Under the pieces are notes generated by a model. It saw only the letters and a list, made by a program, of their open reading frames with translations. It was not told the DNA's origin and searched no databases. Below, in pieces: positions 7,491 to 16,766 of a stretch of 50,440 nt of DNA. This DNA is from Acidobacteriota bacterium (lineage in GTDB: Bacteria; Acidobacteriota; Terriglobia; Acidiferrales; UBA7541). The position numbers were made by a program, and so were the translations under genes. Position 1 is the first letter of the stretch; every line of letters starts with the position of its first letter. Where the stretch lies: assembly GCA_003224055.1 (NCBI GenBank), contig QHYE01000119.1, forward strand, positions 1-50,440, read 5' to 3'.

Positions 7491-10400
7491 ATGAATTTTA
7501 GGTCCGTTCGAAGTGTTCTGCTGATTCTGCTGGCGAGCGTGTCTTTGTTGCTTCCGGTCGGAAATCTATATGCTCAGGCACGGCCCGGAAGCCTGACCGG
7601 AGTGGTCACCGATCCATCCGGCGCCAGCGTCGCCAAGGCCGCCATCCGATTGATCAATTCAGGTGGCGCATCGATCGATACGACAACCAACCGGGACGGT
7701 GTCTACGAATTCAAAAACGTCGCACCCGGAACGTACACGTTGAAAGCTGTCGCAAAAGGTTTCGCTCTCCTCACAAAGGAAGATGTGCAGATCATCGCGG
7801 GCCAGCTTCAACAGCTAAACATTCCGCTTACTATCCAGATCGAAGAGCAGAAAGTGGAAGTTTCGGATTCAAGCACCACAGTCGGCGTGGATCCTACCAA
7901 CAACGCTGGCGCCGTAGTTCTCAAGGGTGCCGATCTCGAAGCCCTCTCCGACGATCACGATGAATTGCTCTCGGATCTTCAGGCGCTAGCGGGCCCGTCC
8001 GCCGGCCCCAATGGCGGGCAAATCTACATCGATGGATTCACGGGTGGCACGCTGCCTCCCAAAGCGTCCATTCGTGAGATTCGCATCAATCAGAATCCCT
8101 TCTCCGCCGAATACGACCGGCTGGGATACGGCCGGATCGAAGTCTTCACCAAGCCCGGCACGGATCAATTTCACGGGCAAGTCTCCTTGCTGGGCAACAC
8201 GGCGGGATTCAATTCACGAAACCCCTTCGAAAGCATCCCGGCCGGAACGCAGTCGCCCGGCTATCATTCCACGCAATTCAGCGCCAACGTCGGCGGGCCG
8301 TTGCTCAGCAAGAAGGCCTCGTTCTTCTTTAATATCGAGCAGCGCAATATCAATGAATTGTCCGTCGTCAGCGCCCAGATCGTGGATCCCGCTACCTTTA
8401 CGATTGTCCCGTTCAGCGAAGGTGTTCCCAATCCGCGCACGCGCACAAATCTCAGCCCGCGTCTGGACTATCAGGTCAGCGGTAACAATACACTCACAGC
8501 GCGCTACCAATACGAGCGGGAGAATGAAACGAACAACGGCATCGGCCAATTCAGCCTCCCTTCCATGGGCTTCAATCAACAGAACCGGGAACACCAGCTC
8601 CAGATCAGCGACACGCAAATCATAAATGCCAAAATCATCAACGAGACCCGCTTCCAATTCGTGCGCGAAACCAGCGACCGGACGCCGCAGAACACGGCGC
8701 CAACGGTTTCCGCGCAAGGCGCCTTCGCGGATGGCGGGAATGGCGGGGGAGTCAGCAGCGATACCCTCGACCGCTACGAATTGCAAAACTACACTTCGAT
8801 GTCGCATGGCAAGCACTTCCTGAAATTTGGCGCGCGCCTGCGCGCCACGCGTGATTCGAATGAGTCGCGCTCCGGCTACAACGGCAGCTTTAATTTCGGG
8901 CTGCGCCAAAACCCCAATTGCCCGCCGAACAGCACCCCGGATAACTGCCCGAAAATTACCGGCATTCAGGCCTATCAAATGACCGTGCAAGGCCTTGCTC
9001 AGGGCATGCCGATGGCGCAAATTATCGCCGCGGGCGGCGGTGCCAGCCAGTACTCGATCACCACCGGAACGGCTCTCGCGGACGTAACGTATTTTGACGC
9101 CGGCTTGTATTTCCAGGACGACTGGCGCGTCAAACCCAACATTACGGTCAGCTACGGTCTGCGCTATGAAAGTCAGAACAACATCGGCGACCACGCCGAT
9201 TTTGCGCCGCGCATCGGTGTTGCCTGGGGCCTCGATGAAAGCGGCAAGAAATCGCCAAAGACCGTGCTGCGCGCGGGCTTTGGCATTTTCTACGACCGCT
9301 TCGGCTACGACCTCGTCCTGCAGCAGCAACGTCTGAACAACATCACGCAAAAACAGTTCGTGGTTGCCAACCCGCAGTTTTTCCTGGCCGATACTCCGTC
9401 CACGGATCAGTTGGCGGCGATGAGCACAACGGCGCCCACCCTTTATCAGCCCAATTCGAATCTCCGCACGCCTTACACCATGCAAACGGGATTGACGCTC
9501 GAACGCCAGCTCACGAAATCCGCGAACCTTTCACTCACGTACTTGAATGCGCGCGGCGTGCATCAATTCTTCACGGAAAATATCAATGCACCAATTTGCA
9601 GCACGCTTCCCTGCGATCCGTCAACCGCTCTCCATCCACTCGGAAATTCCGCCAACGTGTACCAATATCAATCCGAAGGCATCTTCAGGCAGCAGCAGCT
9701 CATCATCAACAGCAGCATTCGAATGGGCACAAAGCTTTCGCTCTTCGGCTACTACACGCTGAACTACGCGAACAGCGACGCCGCCGGCGCCGGAACTTTT
9801 CCTTCTTTTGACAACAACATCAGTCTCGATTATGGTCGCGCCGCTTTCGACGTGCGGCACCGCGTTTTTTTTGGCGGTTCCGTGGGGCTGCCCCGCAATT
9901 TTCGTTTGAGTCCATTTCTCATTGCGCAATCCGGCGTGCCCTTTAACATCACGACGGGACAGGACGTGAATGGCGATTCCATCTTCAACGATCGGCCTGC
10001 GTTCGCATCGCCGCAATCCCTGCCGCAAAATGTGATCACCAACAAATATGGTTCCTTCGATGTTGTGCCCCAGCCCGGTGAAATTCTCGTTCCCGTCAAT
10101 TCATTGACCAGTGCGGGCCGTTTTTCGCTGAACCTGCGTCTCAGCAAAACATTCGGCTTCGGACAGAAAAAAGAGCCGGTGAACACCGGAGCGGGCGGCC
10201 CCGGAGCCGGCGGCACGTTTGGCCGTGGCCCCGGAGGCCCGGGCGGACCCGGTGGCGGGCGGGGCGGTTTCGGCGGGCGGGGCGGTGGCGGAATGGACGG
10301 CGGAGCGAACAACAACCGCTACAATTTGACGTTTAGCGTTTCGGCGCGGAACGTTTTCAACAACGTCAATCTCGACACGCCCATCGGCAATTTGAGTTCG

Positions 10401-10493
10401 CCGCTCTTCGGCCAAGCCAATGGCCTGGCGCGCGGTTTCTCCTCACCCACCGCGAATCGGCGCATCGACTTGCAGGTGTCGTTCAGCTTCTAA
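7491..10493 (+). CDS. TonB-dependent Oar-like outer membrane receptor
   Basis: This 1000-residue outer membrane protein has a signal peptide (cut near NLYAQA, about residue 24) and a carboxypeptidase-regulatory-like beta-sandwich (about 30-110, GSLTGVVTDPSGASVAKAAI). A plug region (about 125-235) and a long 22-strand type barrel follow, ending in the terminal Phe typical of outer membrane barrels (VSFSF). These Oar-type receptors are strongly expanded in Acidobacteriota and are thought to import large ligands with TonB-ExbBD; the ligand here is unknown. A striking Gly-rich insertion lies near the C-terminus (DNA 10189-10305). The ATG at 7491 has AGGAG at 7481-7485 and starts the signal peptide; an upstream TTG at 7443 is less likely. 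The DUF5666-like gene sits just upstream. Confidence 0.9.
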   Translation: MNFRSVRSVLLILLASVSLLLPVGNLYAQARPGSLTGVVTDPSGASVAKAAIRLINSGGASIDTTTNRDGVYEFKNVAPGTYTLKAVAKGFALLTKEDVQIIAGQLQQLNIPLTIQIEEQKVEVSDSSTTVGVDPTNNAGAVVLKGADLEALSDDHDELLSDLQALAGPSAGPNGGQIYIDGFTGGTLPPKASIREIRINQNPFSAEYDRLGYGRIEVFTKPGTDQFHGQVSLLGNTAGFNSRNPFESIPAGTQSPGYHSTQFSANVGGPLLSKKASFFFNIEQRNINELSVVSAQIVDPATFTIVPFSEGVPNPRTRTNLSPRLDYQVSGNNTLTARYQYERENETNNGIGQFSLPSMGFNQQNREHQLQISDTQIINAKIINETRFQFVRETSDRTPQNTAPTVSAQGAFADGGNGGGVSSDTLDRYELQNYTSMSHGKHFLKFGARLRATRDSNESRSGYNGSFNFGLRQNPNCPPNSTPDNCPKITGIQAYQMTVQGLAQGMPMAQIIAAGGGASQYSITTGTALADVTYFDAGLYFQDDWRVKPNITVSYGLRYESQNNIGDHADFAPRIGVAWGLDESGKKSPKTVLRAGFGIFYDRFGYDLVLQQQRLNNITQKQFVVANPQFFLADTPSTDQLAAMSTTAPTLYQPNSNLRTPYTMQTGLTLERQLTKSANLSLTYLNARGVHQFFTENINAPICSTLPCDPSTALHPLGNSANVYQYQSEGIFRQQQLIINSSIRMGTKLSLFGYYTLNYANSDAAGAGTFPSFDNNISLDYGRAAFDVRHRVFFGGSVGLPRNFRLSPFLIAQSGVPFNITTGQDVNGDSIFNDRPAFASPQSLPQNVITNKYGSFDVVPQPGEILVPVNSLTSAGRFSLNLRLSKTFGFGQKKEPVNTGAGGPGAGGTFGRGPGGPGGPGGGRGGFGGRGGGGMDGGANNNRYNLTFSVSARNVFNNVNLDTPIGNLSSPLFGQANGLARGFSSPTANRRIDLQVSFSF

Positions 10494-10684
10494 TCTCCCG
10501 CAATAAACATAAGCCGGCATTTTATCAAATCTACTTTTGGCCATTGTTATCGCATCTGAGGCAAGGGGAGCGCGGGTATGTTTCCTGCGTACTCTTCTTA
10601 AGCTAAGCTCTAACAAGAAATGATCCAGTGCCCGCCGGCAGGCCACTTCCTTTCGAGCCGCGGCAAAACATCCGGGAGCGGCCT

Positions 10685-12607
10685 TTGAGCAAGAATAAGC
10701 GCGACCTCGAGCTGGGGATGAAGCGCCCCATCGCGCGGCGTGATTTTCTAAATGGTTTCGGTTTGGCCGTTGGCGCTTCGCTCGCGCTGCCTCACGCGAT
10801 ATGGGCCGACGCCTTCGGGTTGCCGGGTCCGCCTTCAGATCCGCAAAAAAAGGAAACCTACTATCCACCCGCCAAGACCGGTCTGAGGGGCAGCCACGAT
10901 GGCTCATGGGAGGTGGCGCACGCCCTGCGCGACGGCAAGAAGTGGGGAATCGCGGCGCCTGATGCCGAGTCCTACGACCTGATCATTGTAGGCGCCGGCA
11001 TCAGCGGCCTTTCTGCAGCCTATTTCTATCGCCAAGAGGCCGGGCCGAAAGCCCGCATCTTAATTCTCGATAATCACGATGATTTCGGCGGCCACGCCAA
11101 ACGCAACGAATTTCGGTCTGGCGGCCGCTTGCTCCTCGGCTACGGGGGGACTCAGTCGATTGCCGGTCCAGATTTATATAGTACGGAATCGAAGAATCTA
11201 TTCCGCCAGATGGGAATTGAACCCAGGAAGTTTGACACTTTCTATGACCAGAAATTCTTTGCTTCCCGGGGACTCACGAGCGGCGTTTTCTTTGACAAAG
11301 AGACGTTTGGCAGAGATCTTCTTGTGCCCGGTGTCGGCAAACCTTCCTGGCCCGAATTCGCTGGCCGAACGCCGCTTTCGGAGACCGCGCAGAAAGATCT
11401 CGGACGCCTCTATACGGAAAAAGTCGATTACCTCCTGGCGAAAAACGCGGCAGAGAAGAAAAACTATCTTGGGCGCACCAGCTACAAGGATTTTCTGCTG
11501 AACGACGCGAAGGTTCATCCAGAGGTCGTTCGCTATTTTCAGTCTTCCACCTACGGTTTATATGGCGTAGGGATCGATGCGGTTCCCGCCGGCGATCTTG
11601 CTGGTCTCCGTTTTCATCCAGGATTTCAGGGCATGGATCTCTCCGGGCCGCCCGGACCTGGCATTGGGCTGGAGGTTACGCGCCAGGATAATGAGCCGTA
11701 CATCTATCATTTTCCCGACGGCAACGCCTCCATCGCCCGGTTGCTGGTCCGCGCATTAATTCCCGGTTCAGCTTCCGGCCATTCCATGGAGGACATCGTC
11801 CTCGCGAAGATGGACTATTCGAAACTGAATTCCCCCGATTCTGCTGTTCGACTTCGTCTGAATTCGACGGCAGTCAGTGTACGAAACTCTGGCGACTCTT
11901 CCGCGGACGGCGTTGAAGTCATCTATGTGCGCGACGGGGAAGCGCGCTCCGTGCGCGGCGCTGCGTGCATTCTCGCCTGCTGGAACACGGTCATTCCCTA
12001 TCTCTGTCCAGAAATGAGCGACAAGCAGAAAGAAGCCCTTGCATACGGCGTGAAGGTTCCTCTGGTTTACACCAATGTGCAGCTTCGAAACCGCGCTGCA
12101 TTCGAAAAACTGAAAATTCGCGGCGCGTCGTGCCCCGGCAGCTATTTCAGCGATGTCGAACTCGACTTTCCGGTCAGCATGGGAGGTTACCGCTACTCGG
12201 AAAAAGCCGAACAACCCTGCCTCGTTCACCTGCAGCATGTTCCGTGCTCACCCGGGTTGCCTGCTCGTGATCAACAGCGTGCCGGCCGTTTGAAGCTCTA
12301 CACCACGAAATTCGAAACATTCGAATACAACGTGCGCGATCAGCTTGCGCGGATGCTCTCCTCCGGCGAATTCGATCCGGCGCGTGACATTCAGGCCATC
12401 ACCGTCAATCGCTGGCCCCATGGTTACGCTTACGAATACAATTCGCTGTACGATCCGGAGTGGCCCGCGGGACAATCACCCTGCGAAATCGGCCGCCAGC
12501 CGTTCGGCCGCGTCCATATTGCGAATTCGGATGCCGGCGCGTTTGCTTATACGAATGAAGCAATCGATCAAGCCTGGCGTGCCGTTCGGGAATTGGCCGC
12601 GAAATAG
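10685..12607 (+). CDS. Tat-exported FAD-dependent oxidoreductase, spermidine dehydrogenase-like
   Basis: The product (640 residues from the TTG at 10685) has a twin-arginine signal, ARRDFLNGFGLAVGASLALP, so it should be folded with cofactor and exported to the periplasm. The Rossmann dinucleotide motif VGAGISGLSAAYFY follows near residues 101-114, with FGGHAKRNEF shortly after. A long C-terminal part carries the substrate domain. The layout and sequence resemble the bacterial SpdH spermidine dehydrogenase family, which oxidises polyamines, but the substrate is not proven. TTG 10685 is favoured because GGGAG lies six bases upstream; ATG 10718 or GTG 10628 are alternatives. It follows the TonB receptor at 190 nt and may have its own promoter. 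Confidence 0.75.
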   Translation: MSKNKRDLELGMKRPIARRDFLNGFGLAVGASLALPHAIWADAFGLPGPPSDPQKKETYYPPAKTGLRGSHDGSWEVAHALRDGKKWGIAAPDAESYDLIIVGAGISGLSAAYFYRQEAGPKARILILDNHDDFGGHAKRNEFRSGGRLLLGYGGTQSIAGPDLYSTESKNLFRQMGIEPRKFDTFYDQKFFASRGLTSGVFFDKETFGRDLLVPGVGKPSWPEFAGRTPLSETAQKDLGRLYTEKVDYLLAKNAAEKKNYLGRTSYKDFLLNDAKVHPEVVRYFQSSTYGLYGVGIDAVPAGDLAGLRFHPGFQGMDLSGPPGPGIGLEVTRQDNEPYIYHFPDGNASIARLLVRALIPGSASGHSMEDIVLAKMDYSKLNSPDSAVRLRLNSTAVSVRNSGDSSADGVEVIYVRDGEARSVRGAACILACWNTVIPYLCPEMSDKQKEALAYGVKVPLVYTNVQLRNRAAFEKLKIRGASCPGSYFSDVELDFPVSMGGYRYSEKAEQPCLVHLQHVPCSPGLPARDQQRAGRLKLYTTKFETFEYNVRDQLARMLSSGEFDPARDIQAITVNRWPHGYAYEYNSLYDPEWPAGQSPCEIGRQPFGRVHIANSDAGAFAYTNEAIDQAWRAVRELAAK

Positions 12608-12614
12608 GCTTCCC

Positions 12615-12770
12615 ATGAAGCAGAAACGAAAGAACATCGACAAGGGCGTGGAAGCGCGGCGCGCCGCCCGGAAATCCGGGCTGGCGCCGGCCGTCACGCG
12701 CGTGATTCCCGACAAACGGAAACGGCCCGCGAAACACAAGAAGCAATTGCTGGAAACCGAACTCGAATAA
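12615..12770 (+). CDS. small Lys/Arg-rich hypothetical protein
   Basis: This 51-residue open frame (MKQKRKNIDKGVEARRAARK...) begins 7 nt after the oxidoreductase stop, with a weak AGG upstream. It is very basic through its middle and ends acidic (LLETELE). It resembles no named family that I know. The short spacing suggests cotranscription with the oxidoreductase. A non-coding explanation is possible because of its size. Confidence 0.45.
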   Translation: MKQKRKNIDKGVEARRAARKSGLAPAVTRVIPDKRKRPAKHKKQLLETELE

Positions 12771-12814
12771 TCCGGGATCAAATTTTTTGCCGCGGCTCCT
12801 TTCTCTTCAAAAGT

Positions 12815-12829
12815 GGGAGCCAGGCTCCC
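12815..12829 (-). terminator. hairpin downstream of the redoxin gene
   Basis: GGGAGC-CAG-GCTCCC forms a six-pair stem (more if the flanking G/C pairs are counted). On the minus strand it is followed by ACTTTTGA, a short T-run, about 45 nt after the end of the redoxin gene. It may act as a weak terminator for either flank. Confidence 0.45.
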
Positions 12830-12874
12830 GCACCCCAGAATTGTCAGGTCCGACCGGACCTAATTTTTGGAGCC

Positions 12875-13420
12875 TCATCCGGGTTTGTTGATGGGAACGA
12901 CTTCGTCCGGACGGAAGAGCGGCGCGAGCATGATACTGCGGCGCTGGGCAAGCTCCGCGGCGATGGTTTCCAAATCTTTTTTGTCGAAACCCATCGAGCT
13001 GACTTTCACAGTCCCCCCGGTATCGATTAGAAAAATTGTGGGGACATTGGTGAGGCCGTAGGCGTTGGAGACGATGTAGCGGTCTTCGTCGTCGATCAGC
13101 ATCGGGAAGCTGACGCCGAATTCCGTAGCGAAATCCCTGGTGTCGCGCGCGTCGTCCTGCGAGATGCCCAGGAACGTGACGCCGTCGCCACCATACCGTT
13201 TGTGCAGGCGTTCGAGGAAGGGAAACGTGAACTGGCAGACGGGGCAGGAGATTTTGAAGAAGGCGGCGACGACGGGGCCGCGTTGCAAGAGATCGTTGAG
13301 CGAGTATTCCTTGCCGTCGAGGGATTTGAGCGAAAATGCTGGAGCCACACTCCCAGCAACAATATGCGTCATTGGTTCGTCTGTTCCCATCCAGCGTTTA
13401 AGCCGCCGCAGAATTCCCAT
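12875..13420 (-). CDS. peroxiredoxin/TlpA-like redoxin
   Basis: The 181-residue thioredoxin-fold protein carries the redox motif KISCPVCQFTFPF with Cys59 and Cys62, and a cis-Pro loop TNVPTIFLID further on. The N-terminal extension is short and basic with no clear signal peptide, so it is probably cytoplasmic. The family reduces peroxides or protein disulfides (AhpC/TSA and TlpA-like group). The CxxC pair points to thiol-disulfide exchange rather than the single-Cys PxxxTxxC peroxidatic site. The start at 13420 is the first ATG; ATG 13390 or 13372 are possible. It is a single gene, convergent with the oxidoreductase unit. Confidence 0.8.
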   Translation of the reverse strand: MGILRRLKRWMGTDEPMTHIVAGSVAPAFSLKSLDGKEYSLNDLLQRGPVVAAFFKISCPVCQFTFPFLERLHKRYGGDGVTFLGISQDDARDTRDFATEFGVSFPMLIDDEDRYIVSNAYGLTNVPTIFLIDTGGTVKVSSMGFDKKDLETIAAELAQRRSIMLAPLFRPDEVVPINKPG

Positions 13421-13809
13421 CGGTTGAGTGTAGCGTAAGAACAGTGAGTGGTGAATGGTGACTGGTGATTCGTGACCGGTGACTGGTGGCCGGCGACCTG
13501 CGAGTAGAGATAGAGCACAGCCATCCGATAAATGAGTTCATCGGGAATTTGCAGGAACTCTGAGTGGCGCTGCGCAACCTCGCGGTTTCATCGCCCGGTG
13601 ACTCCTGACCCGGAAGTACAGTCGCTCGGCCAACAAGGAACAGAAAGGACATCTGAACCGAATCTGTCCCCCTGAACACTAGCGCTGCCCTGCGGGCGCC
13701 TCTATCTTGTTAACAGATGGTCCGACGAGTAGGCAGCCCCCCTTCCAGCTCCCTGGCCTGCACGTGAGACGTGCTAAAGAGCGCATCCGACGCAATCCTG
13801 GAGGGATAA
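13421..13809. other. intergenic region with degenerate GGTGACT micro-repeats
   Basis: The 389 nt contain a stretch (13443-13492) in which GTGAGTGGTGAATGGTGACT-like units of 8-10 nt recur imperfectly. The units are contiguous, with no spacers. The region probably carries the promoters of both flanking genes; nothing else is recognisable. Confidence 0.5.
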
Positions 13810-14628
13810 GTGAAAAAGTATTTTTTTCTAGCGCTGGTATTCGCGCTTGCCGCAGCGGAAGCTTCAGCCCAAACGACAGTCGCCGACTTCGACAGCCCCG
13901 CGTGCACCGGGACGGCAATCGGCGCCTATCAAGGAATCGACTTCAGCCTATCTCCGTGGGATTGCGAAAATCCCGGGCTGACGGGGCAAACGGGGACAAG
14001 CATAGCCTGGTACCGCCACAGCAATAGCGGACAGTTTAAGTTGCAGACGCCGGGAACACTGCTTTCGCTAAGCGCGGCGACGTCCACCAGCTCAGGAACG
14101 CTTACGATTTCGACCGATGCCGGAGAGAGCTTTTCGCACTCGATCGACACCACGTTTCAAACGCTGCTGACAGGTTTCACGAAAGCTGCGTCGATAATCA
14201 CGGTGAAGTTTCCGGGGGGCCGGACTATCGAGCTGGACAATATCACGTACCAAACGGGAGGCGTGTCACGGACCCCGGGGACGCTGAACCTATCGGCTAC
14301 TCTGACCTGGGACGACGGCACGCCGGTTGCAGGCAGCCTGAATCTTTCCCAACTTACCGGGCTGGGCTCACCGATCCAGCTCGGCACGTTTGCGATAAAT
14401 TCCGCAGGAGGCGCCAGCGGAACCGTGAACATTGACCTCGCGCAGCCCGATCCGTTGACGTTTCAAGTTGTCCTGCTTGGCACGAACAACACGGCAGTGG
14501 GAGCGCCGGCGATCTTCCAAGTCAGCAGGGTGATGTTTCCTTCGACCTTAACCGGAATAAATGCCAAAATCGTTTTGTCAAAATCCACGGCAACGATCAA
14601 GTCTTTCAATATGGGATTAGTGCCGTAG
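13810..14628 (+). CDS. secreted protein of unknown function
   Basis: The 272-residue product begins with a signal peptide (MKKYFFLALVFALAAAEASA, cut before Gln21). The mature part is Ser/Thr/Gly-rich and beta-rich, of the kind found in extracellular adhesin-like or carbohydrate-associated domains; I do not recognise a family. The start is GTG at 13810 with GGAGGG at 13800-13805. The C-terminus ends plainly (MGLVP) with no PEP-CTERM or LPXTG sorting tail. It is monocistronic by spacing. Confidence 0.65.
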   Translation: MKKYFFLALVFALAAAEASAQTTVADFDSPACTGTAIGAYQGIDFSLSPWDCENPGLTGQTGTSIAWYRHSNSGQFKLQTPGTLLSLSAATSTSSGTLTISTDAGESFSHSIDTTFQTLLTGFTKAASIITVKFPGGRTIELDNITYQTGGVSRTPGTLNLSATLTWDDGTPVAGSLNLSQLTGLGSPIQLGTFAINSAGGASGTVNIDLAQPDPLTFQVVLLGTNNTAVGAPAIFQVSRVMFPSTLTGINAKIVLSKSTATIKSFNMGLVP

Positions 14629-14693
14629 GCGGTTTATTGCGACTCATTGAACCCCGTCGAGTACGCTGCTCTCAGAGTGTTCAGGGCTTCGAG

Positions 14694-14946
14694 CTAAATC
14701 CGCGCAATTCCGAGACACAGCTTCCGCCGGCCAGCTGAGCGCAGCACCAGCGCATCGTGCTGACAGATTGAAAATCGCCCTGAGACGATTTCCCGTCTGT
14801 GGCTACGACCTTGATCGTTTGGCCCAGAGCCACCTGCTTCAAGTTGCCCCAATCCGATTTCTCAGCGGCACGCAGCGACGCGCTAGTCGCTAGTGAGAGC
14901 AGCGGAAGAGCAATGCCACGGGCACGATTCGTTTCGCCGTATTCAC
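14694..14946 (-). pseudogene. small secreted protein gene broken by two frameshifts
   Basis: A GTG at 14946 with AGGAG at 14954-14958 opens VNTAKRIVPVA..., which hits a stop after 18 codons. The next frame continues as IALPLLSLATSASLRAAEKS, completing a signal peptide, then DWGNLKQVALGQTIKVVATD and SSQGDFQSVS. A second shift near 14755 recovers DALVLRSAG in the third frame, ending at TAG 14694-14696. This NLKxLxxGQxIxVV...GxxxSVSxDxLxL pattern is a small exported protein type common in Acidobacteriota. Both shifts are one missing base, so the intact gene would have had about 84 residues. It could also reflect sequencing errors. Confidence 0.55.
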
Positions 14947-15033
14947 CACAGATCTCCTGACACCCGAGCCCTAAAGACTGCGAACCCCAGCCGGATCGTG
15001 CTGGCTGGGGCCCGGCAGTCGAAAACTGCTTGT

Positions 15034-15609
15034 TTATCCCTTCACGGGAATGGTGACGGACTTGGCGAGCTTAAACGACAGTTGACTCTGGGCAGGGAGG
15101 GTGGTTACGTCCTTTGTGTCCGTCTTGCCCTTGGCCTGAGTACTGTCTTTGGGATTGTTTTTGGCCTGGTTTTTTGCGGATTGCGCCACCGAGTTGGTCT
15201 CCAACTCGTAGGATTTTCCGTGTAGTTCAACCGAAGCGAGAGTTACCTTCATTTCCTTGTTCTTGACCTTCACGACGCGGCCCACCACTTTCGCGCCCTT
15301 GGGAATCACGGTCTTTCCCTCGACCTGGACGGGCGTGGAGAGCTTCGCAGCAAAGGTATCACCGACGTGGTTCTTGTTGCTGGCGAGAGTTTGGCCTACC
15401 GTCGCGCTGATTGCTGTGCCCTTTGGCACGGTAACCATCGTGGTCGGCTGCGGTGCTTTGCTTGAGACGCTGACAGCCTTCGGTGTCTCGGCTTTCTTCG
15501 TAGTGGCGGCAGCCTTGTTGGTGGCCTGGTTCGAGCAGCCTGCTACAGTCAAGAAGCCTGCCGCTGCCGCAGCAAGCCAAAGTTTGTGACGGACCTGAGA
15601 GTCGAACAT
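15034..15609 (-). CDS. lipoprotein with a beta-rich pore/assembly-like domain
   Basis: The 191-residue product has a lipoprotein signal: a hydrophobic stretch ending in LTVAGC with Cys25 as the lipidated residue. An Ala/Lys/Thr-rich linker follows to about residue 55. The folded part (about 57-145) reads VPKGTAISATVGQTLASNKN, then HVGDTFAAKLSTPVQVEGKT and VIPKGAKVVGRVVKVKNK. The same pattern occurs in the SH3-domain protein at 23282, so the two share a domain. The tail is Lys/Gln/Asn-rich and closes with a beta strand (AQSQLSFKLAKSVTIPVKG). GGAGG lies six bases before the ATG at 15609. Function unknown; membrane-anchored by prediction. Confidence 0.75.
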   Translation of the reverse strand: MFDSQVRHKLWLAAAAAGFLTVAGCSNQATNKAAATTKKAETPKAVSVSSKAPQPTTMVTVPKGTAISATVGQTLASNKNHVGDTFAAKLSTPVQVEGKTVIPKGAKVVGRVVKVKNKEMKVTLASVELHGKSYELETNSVAQSAKNQAKNNPKDSTQAKGKTDTKDVTTLPAQSQLSFKLAKSVTIPVKG

Positions 15610-15856
15610 TACGATCCTCCAAAGGGAGTACCCTTAGCGTGAATCGAAGGAGGTGGCTGGTTGGTCCCCTTCGTCAGGTAAACTACAAACCTGCGAACGA
15701 TAGGTATTCCCTGCTTGTATAAATCGTATAAGATTCCGCAGCCGCAGCTGCGCTGCGTGTCCTTCCCGGCACCGGCCTATCGGCCAGTAGAGGGGCAGCT
15801 CACTTTTCGGTTGGACGCCGAGGAGCGGTAGGGGCGGATTCTCGAAGGCGGCCCGA

Positions 15857-16264
15857 TCAGCGCTGTTTCTTGCGTTCGTTCTGCGCGACGCGCGCCTTCA
15901 CCAGCTTCTTAACCAGTGCAGCCGGCAGTGGCTTGTCCGTAGGGAATTGGATTGTCCCTTTGGATGTAGCGAAGCCCTTAAGTTCCTTCTTAAACGCTTC
16001 GATAACCGCGGCAGTGGGGAACAAACTGCAGTGGTTCGAGAACGCGGCGAACCACATCAGCACTCCTTTGTTCTTGAACGCGGGCATCCCATAGCTGATG
16101 CACTCGGTGGCTTCCCGTGGCACAGCGGACCGAATCGCCGCGCGAATCTTCTTCAAAGTGCCGCGGGCGGGTTCCGGGACGCTTGCGAGATATTCGTCTA
16201 CGTTCTTCGGAGCGACGCTGCTTTTCGCCGCAGAACCGCGATTCCCCGATTTAACTTTTTTCAT
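15857..16264 (-). CDS. DUF1801 (YdhG-like) domain protein
   Basis: The 135-residue protein has a short basic N-terminus and the DUF1801 fold: VDEYLASVPEPARGTLKKIR near 22-41, CISYGMPAFK near 55-64, and the closing IQFPTDKPLPAALVKKLVKAR. Family members are small cytoplasmic proteins of unknown biochemical role; an iron-chaperone link has been suggested for relatives. Length is normal. It is flanked by large non-coding stretches and appears monocistronic. Confidence 0.82.
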   Translation of the reverse strand: MKKVKSGNRGSAAKSSVAPKNVDEYLASVPEPARGTLKKIRAAIRSAVPREATECISYGMPAFKNKGVLMWFAAFSNHCSLFPTAAVIEAFKKELKGFATSKGTIQFPTDKPLPAALVKKLVKARVAQNERKKQR

Positions 16265-16753
16265 GCGGGCAATACTACAAGGGCATTCCTCACGAGTCTA
16301 GCATCAGACTGCCACGCAGCCGTTCGAAGTGAAAAAACCCGCAGCGCTTCCCGATACCTCCACTTGGCCGCGTAGTCGCCTCACCGGGCATCTGCCTTCC
16401 GGTTTTCGCCGCCCATTCCACTTCTGCGGTAAATACGTTAATCGGGCGTGTGGATTGCCGCGAGAGGTCCGCGGGGTCTTCCATTTTTTCCAGTTTTCTT
16501 TTCTCGGAGGGACGACCGGCACTGTGTTTACTAAAACAGTTATATGAATTCAATACCGCTGAATGCGTGGCGCCATTCCTTGCGAAACGGTCTGACAGGA
16601 TGGGCTATTGACCAAAACTATGTACATAAGTCTGCGTATAATAACTTTGGATTTGTTTGGTTATCCTAAGCCGGTTAGAGGAATCGTTCCCGCGTGTCCC
16701 GAATACGGTTGCCGGCCGATGTGCACTCTGCACACCATCTGGAGGTGGGCACC
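16265..16753. other. intergenic region upstream of the MHYT/kinase locus
   Basis: In 489 nt I see no convincing gene. A perfect TATAAT lies at 16637-16642 but the nearest TTGACC (16608-16613) is 23 nt away, too far for a standard promoter. The last 40 nt form the left copy of a direct repeat that recurs before the histidine kinase gene. Confidence 0.5.
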
Positions 16754-16766
16754 ATGGGCCAGATAG
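16712..16766 (+). repeat. duplicated leader/start segment, copy 1
   Basis: This 55-nt segment contains the ribosome site GGAGG and the ATG of the MHYT gene. It aligns without gaps to 17096-17150, which holds the ribosome site and ATG of the kinase gene, with about 10 mismatches. The second copy is listed separately. Confidence 0.7.

Noticed and set aside
8214-9485. Long minus-strand open frame (423 codons) opposite the TonB receptor
   Set aside because: It is a shadow of the receptor's codon bias: no ribosome site, no recognisable family, His/Ala/Arg/Val-heavy composition typical of antisense frames.
13443-13492. Recurring GGTGACT units considered as a CRISPR or tandem repeat array
   Set aside because: Units are short, degenerate and contiguous, with no spacers and no cas gene near.
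16290-16553. 87-codon minus-strand frame in the gap upstream of the MHYT gene
   Set aside because: No ribosome site, no family resemblance, low-confidence composition; treated as non-coding.
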